From Streptococcus devriesei DSM 19639 (lineage in GTDB: Bacteria; Bacillota; Bacilli; Lactobacillales; Streptococcaceae): 64,000 bases of DNA. Location of the stretch: positions 51,079 to 115,078 of the forward strand of contig NZ_AUIN01000018.1 in assembly GCF_000423725.1 (NCBI RefSeq), read 5' to 3'. Positions 26,747 to 35,625 of the stretch are shown here, piece after piece. The stretch's first letter is position 1, and each line of letters opens with the position of its first letter. Below the pieces are notes generated by a model. That model was not told the DNA's origin and searched no databases. It worked only from the letters and a program-made list of their open reading frames with translations. Made by a program: the position numbers and the translations under genes.

Positions 26747-27820
26747 ATGGAGGAACAATTTATGGCCTTAGCTATTGCTAAAGCCAAAGAGGGAAGACGC
26801 CAGACTTATACCAACCCTTTGGTTGGAGCCGTTATCGTTAAAGATAATCAAGTCATTGCCGAGGGCGCTCACTTAAAATACGGCGGTTATCACGCAGAAC
26901 GGCAGGCGATAATAGCCTGTCAGAATACTGAACAATTAAAGGGAGCTACTCTTTATGTGACGCTTGAACCCTGCCATCATCAGGGTAAGCAGCCTCCCTG
27001 CACTGAAAGTATTGTTCAGGCAGGCATCACACGGGTGGTTATTGCCCAGCTGGATCCTAATCCGCTGGTAGCTGGAAAGGGCAGGCGGTTTTTAGAAAAG
27101 CAGGGGATAAAGGTTGATGTCGGTCTGCTGAAAGAGAAAGCAGAAGCTCTCAATCCCTACTATAATCATTTTTACCGGCATGGGCGGCCCTATATTGTTT
27201 TAAAGAGTGCCATGAGTTTAGATGGCAAAATTGCTTTCAAGGGTAAGCGAACGGCTTTGACCGGGCAGAAAGCTAGGGAGCTGGTTCATCAGGAACGCGA
27301 TGACTATCAGGCTATTTTGATTGGCAGTGAAACGGCTCTTCTGGATAATCCCAGCCTTTTAGGAACAAAGAGCAGTCTTCTTCCGCCGATTCGTGTGGTT
27401 TTAGACAGACGAGGGCGGCTGTTCAGCCAAAGACAGCTGCAGCTTTTTACCAATGATGAGGCTCCGGTTTATTTGTTCAGCCAGAGGTCAGAGGAAGATC
27501 TGCCTGCTCATGTCAGCGTTTTTTGTGACCCTGACTGGACGGTTGATAAAGTGGTCAAAAAGCTGGCTGAAGAGGGTATTCAATCGCTTTATGTCGAAGG
27601 TGGCAGCCGCATTCATGATGCTTTTTATGAAGCCGGGCTCTGGGACGAATATCTGCTTTATTTAGCACCCGTTCTTTTAGGAGGGAATGCTCTAGGCAGT
27701 ATGAGCAGCTCCAGAAGGTCACAAAGACTCACTTATCTGTCCGATGTATCTTTGGAGCAGGTTGGTGAGGATTGGCGGATTTCTGCCAAAAGAAAGGAGG
27801 ATCCATGTTTACAGGATTAA
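26747..27820 (+). CDS. ribD: Bifunctional diaminohydroxyphosphoribosylaminopyrimidine deaminase / reductase
   Basis: A 357-residue two-domain enzyme for the second and third steps of riboflavin synthesis. The N-terminal deaminase has zinc ligands in HAERQAI and CHHQGKQPPC (PC..C arrangement). The C-terminal NADPH reductase has LKSAMSLDGKIA and the closing YVEGGSRIHDAF. ATG 26747 follows AAAGGAGG directly after the leader terminator; the longer frame from 26642 runs through that terminator and is rejected. The 3' end overlaps ribE by 16 bases. First gene of ribD-ribE-ribBA-ribH. Confidence 0.97.
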   Translation: MEEQFMALAIAKAKEGRRQTYTNPLVGAVIVKDNQVIAEGAHLKYGGYHAERQAIIACQNTEQLKGATLYVTLEPCHHQGKQPPCTESIVQAGITRVVIAQLDPNPLVAGKGRRFLEKQGIKVDVGLLKEKAEALNPYYNHFYRHGRPYIVLKSAMSLDGKIAFKGKRTALTGQKARELVHQERDDYQAILIGSETALLDNPSLLGTKSSLLPPIRVVLDRRGRLFSQRQLQLFTNDEAPVYLFSQRSEEDLPAHVSVFCDPDWTVDKVVKKLAEEGIQSLYVEGGSRIHDAFYEAGLWDEYLLYLAPVLLGGNALGSMSSSRRSQRLTYLSDVSLEQVGEDWRISAKRKEDPCLQD

Positions 27821-28413
27821 TTCAAGAAAAAGGGAAAATCAGTCATTTCAGCAAGAACAGCCAAGGGGTTCGCCTGACCTGTCAGGTGTCTGCCCGTTTT
27901 CTTGACCAAATAGCTATTGGTGACAGTATCGCGGTTGACGGTGCCTGCTTGACCTGTGTTGCCAAAAGAGGGCGGGAATTTGTTGTCGATATTATGCCGG
28001 AAACGTTTAAGAGAACCAATCTACGCTATCAGCATATTGGAAATGCTGTTAATATTGAACCTGCTTTATCAGCTGCCGGACGCTTTGAAGGACATTTTGT
28101 GACCGGGCATATTGATGCCACAAGTCAGCTCCTTGATAAGAAAAGTTTGGGGAATGCTGAGATTTTAACCTTTTCCTGCCCTCAAGGGCATGACGGTGAA
28201 ATCATTGCGCAAGGCTCCGTTGCTATTAACGGGGTCAGTCTGACAGTTGTGTCCTGCGATGAGGAGCGCTTTACAGTGTCCTTAATCCCGCACAGCCGCG
28301 ATAAAACGAATCTGGGGCAGCTAAAGACGGGCGACTGGGTTAATATTGAAACGGATATTTTGGGGAAATACATCAAGGCACAGGCAAATGCTGAAAGGAG
28401 ACGCCATGTTTGA
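27805..28413 (+). CDS. ribE: Riboflavin synthase alpha chain
   Basis: A 202-residue enzyme made of two repeated lumazine-binding halves, each with an MFTGLIQEKG- or GHFVTGHIDA-type start and an AVDGACLTC or AINGVSLTV core. It dismutates 6,7-dimethyl-8-ribityllumazine to riboflavin. ATG 27805 follows AAAGGAGG and lies inside ribD; its end overlaps ribBA by 8 bases. Normal length. Confidence 0.97.
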   Translation: MFTGLIQEKGKISHFSKNSQGVRLTCQVSARFLDQIAIGDSIAVDGACLTCVAKRGREFVVDIMPETFKRTNLRYQHIGNAVNIEPALSAAGRFEGHFVTGHIDATSQLLDKKSLGNAEILTFSCPQGHDGEIIAQGSVAINGVSLTVVSCDEERFTVSLIPHSRDKTNLGQLKTGDWVNIETDILGKYIKAQANAERRRHV

Positions 28414-29581
28414 AAAAATTGAAGCAGCCATACAAAGGCTCAAAGACGGAGAACTGATTATTCTGACGGACGATGCTGATCGAGAAGCTGAAGGTGATTT
28501 GGTTGGCTTGGCCAGTCTTGTGAGTGCTGACAAGGTCAATTTTATGACGCAGAAAGCACGCGGTCTTATCTGTGCTCCCATCTCAAGGGAAATAGCTGAG
28601 CAGCTGGATCTGTCTGACATGATTGCCGACAATACAGATGTCTTCGGAACGGCTTTTACGGTCAGTGTCGACCATCATACAACGTCAACGGGCATATCAG
28701 CCTTTGACAGGTCGAAGACTATTCAGGCACTTTCCTCGGAAGAAAGCAGAGCTCTTGACTTCAAGCGGCCCGGCCACATGTTTCCCTTGATTGGAAAAGA
28801 CGGGGGTGTTTTGGAACGGCGCGGTCATACCGAAGGCGCCCTTGATCTGGCCAGTCTGGCCGGCAGCAGACCTGCTGCTTATATCTGTGAAATCCTTAAA
28901 GCGGACGGTCACATGGCAAGACGAAAAGATTTGGAACAGCTGGCCCAAGAATGGCAGATGCCCTTAATTTCGATTGAAGAGCTGGCAGTCTATCTGCGTT
29001 TTAAAGGGGCGGTTAAAACCTCTCTGCCCACCCGCTATGGCTATTTTGACCTGACCCTTCTGGAAGACGGAGAGGGCAAAGAAAATCTGCTGTTAACCAA
29101 GGGCGATCTCACAAAAGAATCTGCTCCGCTGTTTCGGATTCATTCAGAATGTGCCACGGGAGATATTTTTTCTTCCGTGCGCTGCGACTGCGGTGAGCAG
29201 TTAGAAGCGGCCATGAAAGCAATTGAAAAAGAAGGAAGCGGTGCGATTTTGTATCTGAGGCAGGAAGGCCGCGGCATCGGGCTGAAAAACAAGCTGAGAG
29301 CTTATCAGCTGCAGGATGCAGGCCTTGATACCTACGATGCTAATCTGGAACTTGGCTTTGCAGCTGATGAGCGGCACTATGATTTTGCCAAGATTGTTTT
29401 AGACTATCTGGGATTAAACAAAGTCAGACTTCTGACCAATAACCCCGATAAAGTCCAGCAGCTCAAGGCTGCCGGTATAGAAGTAGCTGAGAGAATTCCT
29501 CTGCAGGTTCCGGCCCGCAGGGAAAATCTCTCTTATCTGAAAACTAAAAGAGAAAAATTTCATCACGACATTCAAGTCTGA
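28406..29581 (+). CDS. ribBA: Bifunctional 3,4-dihydroxy-2-butanone-4-phosphate synthase / GTP cyclohydrolase II
   Basis: A 391-residue fusion. The N-terminal half is the DHBP synthase, with the acidic DDADREAEGDLVG loop and HTEGALDLASLAG. The C-terminal half is GTP cyclohydrolase II, with zinc cysteines in SECATGDIFSSVRCDCGEQ and YLRQEGRGIGLKNKLRAYQ. It supplies both precursors, ribulose-derived and GTP-derived. ATG 28406 is preceded by AAAGGAG and overlaps ribE. Also called ribA in some genomes. Confidence 0.97.
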   Translation: MFEKIEAAIQRLKDGELIILTDDADREAEGDLVGLASLVSADKVNFMTQKARGLICAPISREIAEQLDLSDMIADNTDVFGTAFTVSVDHHTTSTGISAFDRSKTIQALSSEESRALDFKRPGHMFPLIGKDGGVLERRGHTEGALDLASLAGSRPAAYICEILKADGHMARRKDLEQLAQEWQMPLISIEELAVYLRFKGAVKTSLPTRYGYFDLTLLEDGEGKENLLLTKGDLTKESAPLFRIHSECATGDIFSSVRCDCGEQLEAAMKAIEKEGSGAILYLRQEGRGIGLKNKLRAYQLQDAGLDTYDANLELGFAADERHYDFAKIVLDYLGLNKVRLLTNNPDKVQQLKAAGIEVAERIPLQVPARRENLSYLKTKREKFHHDIQV

Positions 29582-29596
29582 AAAAGGAGAGAAAAC

Positions 29597-30070
29597 ATGA
29601 CAGTATTCGAAGGACAGTTTCATTTTACCGAGGAAAAGAAAGTTGCCATCGTTGTTGCCCGCTTTAATGAATTTATTACCTCAAAATTGCTGGCGGGAGC
29701 CAAGGACAATTTAGAGCGCCACGGGCTATCTAAAGCAGCTATTGATGTTTACTGGGTGCCCGGAGCTTTTGAGATTCCCTATCTGGCTAAAAAACTTTTA
29801 AGCAACAAGCAGTATGATGGCATTTTGACCTTGGGCTGCGTTATCCGAGGAGGAACCAGTCATTATGATCTGGTCTGCAACGAAGTTGCTAAGGGTGTTG
29901 GCCAGCTTAATCTCGAAGGCGATATTCCTGTAATTTTCGGGGTACTGACAACAGAGGACATTGAACAGGCGATTGAGCGCTCAGGCACCAAAGCAGGCAA
30001 CAAGGGCTATGACACGGCTCAAAGCCTGCTTGAGATGATGTCTCTGACAGATCAGATCGAAAAAGCCTAG
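29597..30070 (+). CDS. ribH: 6,7-dimethyl-8-ribityllumazine synthase
   Basis: A 157-residue lumazine synthase, expected to assemble into an icosahedral or pentameric shell. Motifs: [53 protein letters not shown] (catalytic His) and [30 protein letters not shown] precedes ATG 29597. Last gene of the rib operon, closed by a bidirectional terminator. Confidence 0.97.
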   Translation: MTVFEGQFHFTEEKKVAIVVARFNEFITSKLLAGAKDNLERHGLSKAAIDVYWVPGAFEIPYLAKKLLSNKQYDGILTLGCVIRGGTSHYDLVCNEVAKGVGQLNLEGDIPVIFGVLTTEDIEQAIERSGTKAGNKGYDTAQSLLEMMSLTDQIEKA

Positions 30071-30089
30071 CTCACCTATTTACAAGAAA

Positions 30090-30139
30090 AAAACAGAGTC
30101 AAAATCGTTATTCAAAAGAAACGATTCTGACTCTGTTTT
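30090..30139. terminator. Bidirectional terminator between ribH and cstA
   Basis: Long stem AAAACAGAGTCA + ATCGTT pairing with AACGAT + TGACTCTGTTTT, with a small internal bulge. A-run on one side and T-run on the other, so it serves both converging genes. Confidence 0.9.
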
Positions 30140-30153
30140 CGTATGTTTGATTC

Positions 30154-31638
30154 TTACATATCCAGCGAGGTGTAATAACTGATTGGCCTTTGGTCATTCA
30201 GCAAGAAGGATTCGGGGTCTAAGCGGTGCAGCTGCTTTTGTCCGGAATGCCAGAAGAGTGCTGTCAAAACGGCTGTAATCAGTGCTCCTAAAAGATAGGT
30301 CAGGCTTGACAGTCCCATATGAAAACCAAGAGGTTCACTGAGAATATAGACCACCACTGCATAAAGCATGAAGATGCCCGGTATCAAGGTAACCCAGAAG
30401 TTCCGGCGTTTCAAGACCAGATAGCGCGTCGCAACCAGCAATCCGATAACGGCAGTTACTTGGTTGGCCCAGTTAAAGTAGCGCCAGAGTAAGTTGAAAT
30501 CTACTTTTGTTAGGATAAAGGAAATCACATAGAGCGGAATGGTAACGGCGAAAATCTTAGGAAGCGTGTCTTGTTTGATATGGAGATAATCTGCCACGAT
30601 AGTTCGTAAGCTTCTGAAAGCAGACAGCCCTGAAGAAACCGGCAGGACAATAACACCAATGATAGCGATGGTTCCGACCATATTGCCTAAAAGCATAATC
30701 ATAACCTTGTTAACAACGGCAGAAGCAGTACCGGCAGCGATTAATTGAGCCAGTGTTTTACCATCAAACAGGCTCATGGAAGCCGCAGCCCAAATCATGG
30801 CAATGACACCTTCAGCCAACATCATGCCGTAGAACGTAAAGCGGCCTTCGCGTTCATTGATAGTGGTACGAGAAACCATCGGTGCCTGTGTGGCATGGAA
30901 GCCGGAAATCGCTCCGCAGGAAATCGTAAAGAAGAGGGCAGGGAAGATAGCCAGTCCTGTTGGGTGCATGTTTCTAAAAGTAGCCACCGTCAGATTAGGC
31001 ATGTCAAAGCCGCCAGTCAGCAGACGAAAGGCAATGGCAGCCGTACTTGCCATCAAAACGACACAAAAGACAGGATAAACTTTACCGAGCGCCTGGTCAA
31101 TGGGCAGTACGGTTGAAATCAAGTAATAGACAAAGATAAGTCCCACAATCCATGGCAGTGCAATAAGGCCTTTTGGCAGAATGCTGAAAATCAGATTGGC
31201 CGGTGTGATAACAAATACCGTTGCAACCAGGATCAGCAGCAGCATGGAAAAGAGATTGATGACCAGCTTCATGGATTTGCCCAGATAACGGCTGGCCAGT
31301 TCAGGCAGAAAAGCGCCTTTGTTTCTCAAAGAAATCATCCCGATCATATAATCATGGACGGCTCCTGCAAAGATACAGCCCAGAATAATCCATAGATAAG
31401 CGACAGGCCCGTACAAGGCTCCCATAATAGGCCCAAAGATAGGACCGGTTCCTGCAATATTGAGCAGTTCAATCATGGCGTTTTTCCATTTGGGCATGGG
31501 AACAAAGTCATATCCGTCCCTCAAAGCCTCGGCTGGGGTTTTTCTTTCCGTGTCAATTTGGAAATTCTTTTCAATATAAGCACCGTAGGTAAAATACCCG
31601 ACAATCAGCAGTGCTATACCTCCCAAAAATGTTATCAT
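30154..31638 (-). CDS. cstA: CstA family transporter (carbon starvation / pyruvate uptake type)
   Basis: A 494-residue membrane protein with about 13 helices. CstA markers: TPAEALRDGYDFVPMPKW near the N-terminus, IAGTGPIFGPIMGALYGP, and ISGFHATQAPMVSRT. It is somewhat shorter than E. coli CstA/BtsT (about 700), as in many Gram-positive members. E. coli BtsT and CstA take up pyruvate and are controlled by LytS/LytTR-type systems. Here a LytTR regulator gene lies just upstream on the same strand, with a double LytTR-type box and a cre-like site in front of cstA. Pyruvate or a related carboxylate is the likely substrate (inference). Confidence 0.9.
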   Translation of the reverse strand: MITFLGGIALLIVGYFTYGAYIEKNFQIDTERKTPAEALRDGYDFVPMPKWKNAMIELLNIAGTGPIFGPIMGALYGPVAYLWIILGCIFAGAVHDYMIGMISLRNKGAFLPELASRYLGKSMKLVINLFSMLLLILVATVFVITPANLIFSILPKGLIALPWIVGLIFVYYLISTVLPIDQALGKVYPVFCVVLMASTAAIAFRLLTGGFDMPNLTVATFRNMHPTGLAIFPALFFTISCGAISGFHATQAPMVSRTTINEREGRFTFYGMMLAEGVIAMIWAAASMSLFDGKTLAQLIAAGTASAVVNKVMIMLLGNMVGTIAIIGVIVLPVSSGLSAFRSLRTIVADYLHIKQDTLPKIFAVTIPLYVISFILTKVDFNLLWRYFNWANQVTAVIGLLVATRYLVLKRRNFWVTLIPGIFMLYAVVVYILSEPLGFHMGLSSLTYLLGALITAVLTALFWHSGQKQLHRLDPESFLLNDQRPISYYTSLDM

Positions 31639-31681
31639 GGCTAATCCTCCTTTAGCGATGTAGGATTTTTATTTTTAAAAA

Positions 31682-31696
31682 TTTAAACGCTTACAT
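31682..31696 (-). promoter_or_regulatory. cre-like site downstream of the cstA -10
   Basis: On the minus strand ATGTAAGCGTTTAAA matches 14 of 15 positions of WTGNAANCGNWNNCW. It lies just after a -10 (TATAAT on minus, 31703-31708, with an upstream TG), where CcpA would block transcription. Confidence 0.7.
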
Positions 31697-31741
31697 GGCT
31701 TTATTATAACAATGAAAAGAGAATTTGAGCCGTTTTCAAAA

Positions 31742-31770
31742 TGAATGACCTGATTTAGGATATGAATGGT
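31742..31770 (-). promoter_or_regulatory. Double LytTR-type binding site upstream of cstA
   Basis: On the minus strand ACCATTCA and GTCATTCA are separated by exactly 13 bases (21-bp period). This matches the geometry of the BtsR site in E. coli (two ACC-NN-TCA-like octamers with a 13-base spacer) and of LytTR dimers generally. It sits about 35-60 bases upstream of the cstA -10. Confidence 0.6.
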
Positions 31771-31813
31771 TAGATAAGGGAGATAAGCAGCATGTTCCTG
31801 CAAAAAAGAACAC

Positions 31814-32536
31814 TTAGGAGATACCCAAGCGTTCTTTTAAGGATTTAACATTAGCCCGGCTGACAGGCACTTTTAGGCGGTCAGCCAAGGTGAGCCGCAG
31901 GGTTTGATTGAACCAAGGCTCAACGACCGTAATCATTTGCAGATTGACAAGGTAGGAGCGATGAACACGGACAAATTGCTCATCTGGGAGTTTTCCCTGC
32001 CAATAGGCCAGAGAATCATGAGATTCGTATTGCTTTTGGCTAGTATGGATAATGGTCTTGCCCTGCAGGGCTTCGATCATGATAATATCATCGGCCTGAA
32101 CCATATAAATGCGGTCTTCTTCGCTGATAGGATAGGCTTGCGGCTGCGCGTGTTCACTTGCTGCGTCAGTCCTTGTCCTAAGGCTCTGTCTGACCTTGTC
32201 CATAGCCGCTTTCAAGCGTTCAGGTTCATAGGGTTTTAGCAGATAGTCGCGGGCATTATTTTCAAAAGCTGTAATGGCGTACTGATCATAAGCAGTCGCA
32301 AAAATAATAATCGGCGGATCCGGCATTTTATTGATACTCTCAGCCAAACTCATACCCGAAGCTTCCCTGAGCTGAATGTCCAAAAAGGCAACATCGTAGT
32401 GCTCTTGCAGCAGCAAAGCCAAAGCAGAAGGAATATCGTCAGCTTCCTCGATGGATAGGTGTTCATCGTATTTATGGAGCAGATAGATGAGCTCGTTGCG
32501 CGCCAAAGGCTCATCGTCAACAACCAATACTTTCAT
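31814..32536 (-). CDS. LytTR-family response regulator (LytR/BtsR type)
   Basis: A 240-residue regulator. The receiver has VLVVDDEPLARNELIYLL, the phospho-aspartate in YDVAFLDIQLREASG, and DYLLKPYEPERL. The C-terminal LytTR DNA-binding domain has KTIIHTSQKQYESHDSL, QFVRVHRSYLVNL and the closing VPVSRANVKSLKERLG. The usual partner is the LytS kinase, here at 35626-37377 on the same strand, but the two are separated by a 2.6-kb gene on the opposite strand. cstA follows 175 bases downstream. An extended -10 (TGTTATAAT on minus) lies near 32594-32601. Confidence 0.92.
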   Translation of the reverse strand: MKVLVVDDEPLARNELIYLLHKYDEHLSIEEADDIPSALALLLQEHYDVAFLDIQLREASGMSLAESINKMPDPPIIIFATAYDQYAITAFENNARDYLLKPYEPERLKAAMDKVRQSLRTRTDAASEHAQPQAYPISEEDRIYMVQADDIIMIEALQGKTIIHTSQKQYESHDSLAYWQGKLPDEQFVRVHRSYLVNLQMITVVEPWFNQTLRLTLADRLKVPVSRANVKSLKERLGIS

Positions 32537-32847
32537 GAGTTAGGTCCTTTCTTTTTGAATAAGACATAATATAATCTTACAGATAACTGTTTTATTATAA
32601 CATAGAAAAAGGGAGAGAAGCAGAGTTCTGAAATGTCCATAAAAAAAAGATCTTAAAGTATAATGGATAACCTTTAGGATGATTGTTGAAAACGCTGTCA
32701 TTAAGTGGTACAATATTAGTAAATAAAACGTAACAAAAAAGAAATTATTGTAACAATAAGTTTTGGAGAAATATTTTCATTTTTAATACCAGATGAACTA
32801 ATTGTTTATGCTTAAAAGATGGTAACAAAGAAAGTGGGTGATTAATA
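32537..32847. other. Divergent promoter region between the LytTR regulator and the surface-protein gene
   Basis: It holds the minus-strand extended -10 of the regulator (around 32594) and a plus-strand promoter for the surface protein (32686-32714). No gene or strong repeat is seen. Confidence 0.6.
32686..32714 (+). promoter_or_regulatory. Promoter of the SH3/VanY surface protein gene
   Basis: TTGAAA, 17-base spacer, TACAAT; about 130 bases before the start codon. Confidence 0.75.
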
Positions 32848-35460
32848 ATGAAAAAAGAAATGTTTGCTGTTAAAAGACAGCGGTTTTCTATTCGGAAATA
32901 TGCTATTGGAGTTGCCTCCGTTTTGATTGGTTCTCTTCTTTTTCTTAGTGGTGTGACTTTTGCGGATGAGCAGACAGAAACAGCTGTCAATTCACCAACA
33001 GTTGAAACTGTAGAAGACCACACTGCTGCATCGGCCACCTCTCAAAGTACAGCACCCGCAACAGTCTCATCAGAACAGGTAACAGAAGCAAGCCACACTG
33101 ATATCAGCAGTAACGCTGCTGAGATTTCAGATGCTGCCCCTGCTAATAATGAACAGCCTCAAGAGCCAGTGGTACCTAATCAAGCGTCCACAGCTCGTGC
33201 TGCTGATCCAATTAATGCTAATCAAGTTAATCAAGCAGTTAAGCAAATCAAACAAGCAGTAGTCTCTCCTCAAGTTGACATTAAGAGACAAGAACAAGCG
33301 GCAAAAACTGTTAGAGCTGTTAATATTAATAAAGCTTCTGCAGCTGCTCCTACAAAACAGCTTCCTAGTCAGGGAAACTATGTTTATACGAAACGCACAC
33401 CAGTCAAAAATGAAGCTAAGGTTTCAGCTCCAATTCAATTTTATGCCAATGCAGGTGACAAGATTTTTTATGATCGCGTTTTAAATCAAGATGGTTATCA
33501 ATGGCTGAGCTATGTTTCTTACAGTGGAACTCGGCGTTATGCTGCGATTAATCAGCTGACTCAAAAAGCTCCCAGTACACCAGCGAAACCTCAGCCATCA
33601 CCAGTGAAAAAAATTCCGGCTCAAGGCCGCTATACTTTCACAGTGCGGACCAATGTTAAAAATGAGGCAAGAACAGCCGCTCCAACTCAATTCTATTTTA
33701 ATAAAGGAGATCAGGTCAATTATGACAGACTTTTAGAAAACGATGGTTATCAATGGCTGAGCTATGTCTCTTATAGCGGTATCCGCCGCTATGCTGCTAT
33801 TAATAAGTTGGAACAAGCTCAGCCGCAAAAGCCGACAGCTTCTAAAGTTTCAGGAAAAATTAATATTCAAAACAAGACAAGTCAGGGATTTGATGTTCTC
33901 ATCACTGATGTTTCCGACAGCAATGGTATAACGGCTGTAAAGGTTCCTGTATGGACTGATAAAAGCGGACAAGATGATATTGTCTGGTATAATAGCGTTA
34001 AACAGGCCAATGGAAATTATAAACTAGCTGTTAATATCAGGAACCATAAGAATGAACGCGGAATTTACCACATTCATCTTTATTATCTTGAACCGAGCGG
34101 CAGGGTGCAAGGAGTGGCTGCAGCTCAGACGAAGATAGCAGCTCCAAATGCAATGGCTATTCCTTCTCAAGGTTCTTACACTTTTACACACCAAGTTAAT
34201 GTCAAAAATCAGGCTAAACTATCTGCTAGAACTGAATTTACTTTTGAAAAAGGTGAAAAAATTAATTATGATAAGGTGTTAGAGGCAGAAAAATACCAAT
34301 GGTTGAGCTATATCTCGTATAGTGGTATTCGCCGCTATGTTCAACTGGATCCTATTTCGCCGACGAAAACAACAGCAGATAAAGTTACTGGTAAATTAAC
34401 TATTGAGAACCGATCATCCCAAGGATTCAATGTTGTGGTGAGTAATGTGTCATCAACCAAGGGAGTGATGGCAGTAAAAGTTCCTGTTTGGACCACGCAA
34501 AATGGGCAAGATGATATTGTTTGGTATGATGCTTCCCATCAGTCTAATAATACCTACAAGGTAAGTGTTAATATTGGCAAGCATAAAAATAATCGAGGTG
34601 AGTACAATATCCATCTTTATTATGTTCAAAAAGATGGGACTATGGCAGGAGTTGCGGCTACTAAAACGACTGTTGAATCTCCAACATCAAAATCTGTAAC
34701 CTATAATGGCTCTTATTACAGCATTAAAGGCAAATATGATGAAATTGTTATTGTTAATAAAAAGTATCCATTATCAGCTAGTTATAACCCTGGTGAAAAC
34801 CCAACGGCCAAAGCCGCTTTTATCCGTCTCAGAGATGATATGATTGCCCAAGGTTACAATGTTGGAAAATCTTATAGTGGTTTTAGGACATATGATTATC
34901 AAAAAAATTTATATCAAAGTTATGTTAACCGTGATGGCAAGGCCGCTGCAGATCGCTATTCAGCAAGACCGGGCTACAGTGAACATCAAACAGGCTTAAC
35001 CTTTGATTTGACTGATAAATCGGGTAACCTTTTGGAAGATAAATCAGCAAGCAATTGGCTTAAAAATAATGCTCACAATTACGGCTTTGTTGTTCGTTAC
35101 CAACCAGGAAAGGAATCCGTTACAGGCTATATGCCTGAAGCTTGGCATATCCGTTATATAGGGGAAGAAGCCAAGGAAATTTATCAGTCTGGTTTGAGTT
35201 TAGAGGAATATTATGGCTTTGAAGGAGGCGGTTATAAAGCAGAATCTGCAGCAGTAGAACCGACTATCCCGTCTCAAGGAAGCTATCGTTTTACAAAGCG
35301 TTCTTCTGTCAAGGCAGAGCCAAAGCAGTCCAGTCCAGAAATTGCCTATTATAATGCAGGACAAACTGTTAATTATGATAAAGTCGTAAATTCCGATGGT
35401 CTTACTTGGATTTCTTATGTTGCGTTTAGCGGTAATCGACGTTACATTGCTATTAATTGA
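32848..35460 (+). CDS. Secreted multidomain surface protein: SH3_5 repeats, GBS Bsp-like repeats and VanY-type DD-carboxypeptidase
   Basis: An 870-residue exported protein. It has a YSIRK/GxxxS-type signal (FSIRKYAIGVASVLIGS, cleavage near residue 39) and a Ser/Thr/Ala-rich linker to about 170. Four SH3_5-like cell-wall-binding modules lie at about 173-236, 256-320, 438-500 and 806-870, each ending with a variant of WLSYVSYSGxRRYxxI. Two GBS Bsp-like repeats lie at about 332-430 and 510-610 (VPVWTDKSGQDDIVWY). An M15/VanY peptidase domain lies at about 615-795, with zinc motif SEHQTGLTFD near 710 and EAWHIRY near 763. No LPxTG is present, so wall attachment should be non-covalent. It probably trims peptidoglycan stem peptides at the cell surface. 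ATG 32848 follows AAAGTGGGTG. It stands between the LytTR regulator and LytS genes, on the opposite strand. Confidence 0.88.
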   Translation: MKKEMFAVKRQRFSIRKYAIGVASVLIGSLLFLSGVTFADEQTETAVNSPTVETVEDHTAASATSQSTAPATVSSEQVTEASHTDISSNAAEISDAAPANNEQPQEPVVPNQASTARAADPINANQVNQAVKQIKQAVVSPQVDIKRQEQAAKTVRAVNINKASAAAPTKQLPSQGNYVYTKRTPVKNEAKVSAPIQFYANAGDKIFYDRVLNQDGYQWLSYVSYSGTRRYAAINQLTQKAPSTPAKPQPSPVKKIPAQGRYTFTVRTNVKNEARTAAPTQFYFNKGDQVNYDRLLENDGYQWLSYVSYSGIRRYAAINKLEQAQPQKPTASKVSGKINIQNKTSQGFDVLITDVSDSNGITAVKVPVWTDKSGQDDIVWYNSVKQANGNYKLAVNIRNHKNERGIYHIHLYYLEPSGRVQGVAAAQTKIAAPNAMAIPSQGSYTFTHQVNVKNQAKLSARTEFTFEKGEKINYDKVLEAEKYQWLSYISYSGIRRYVQLDPISPTKTTADKVTGKLTIENRSSQGFNVVVSNVSSTKGVMAVKVPVWTTQNGQDDIVWYDASHQSNNTYKVSVNIGKHKNNRGEYNIHLYYVQKDGTMAGVAATKTTVESPTSKSVTYNGSYYSIKGKYDEIVIVNKKYPLSASYNPGENPTAKAAFIRLRDDMIAQGYNVGKSYSGFRTYDYQKNLYQSYVNRDGKAAADRYSARPGYSEHQTGLTFDLTDKSGNLLEDKSASNWLKNNAHNYGFVVRYQPGKESVTGYMPEAWHIRYIGEEAKEIYQSGLSLEEYYGFEGGGYKAESAAVEPTIPSQGSYRFTKRSSVKAEPKQSSPEIAYYNAGQTVNYDKVVNSDGLTWISYVAFSGNRRYIAIN

Positions 35461-35556
35461 TAAGGTAGCTGTAAAAGAATTTGGCTGAAGTCTCCAATCA
35501 AATTTCGCAAGGGAAGCTAGTAACGAGTTAAGAGCAATGAGGTTTGAACAAAGTGT

Positions 35557-35587
35557 AAGCCAGCGTCTTTAGGCGCTGGCTTATTTT
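35557..35587. terminator. Terminator between the surface-protein gene and lytS
   Basis: Perfect 9-bp stem AAGCCAGCG / CGCTGGCTT with an 8-base loop and a TTATTTT tail; usable from the plus strand and probably also from the minus strand. Confidence 0.85.
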
Positions 35588-35625
35588 ATGGGCTTATGAT
35601 TCTTATTCAAAACGGGTGGCTATTA

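Noticed and set aside
30745..31116. Open frames opposite cstA
   Set aside because: They have no ribosome sites or recognisable products and mirror the membrane-protein codons of cstA.
32848..35460. Sortase-anchored surface protein
   Set aside because: Despite the YSIRK signal, no LPxTG motif, hydrophobic tail or charged end is present; the C-terminus is an SH3 module.
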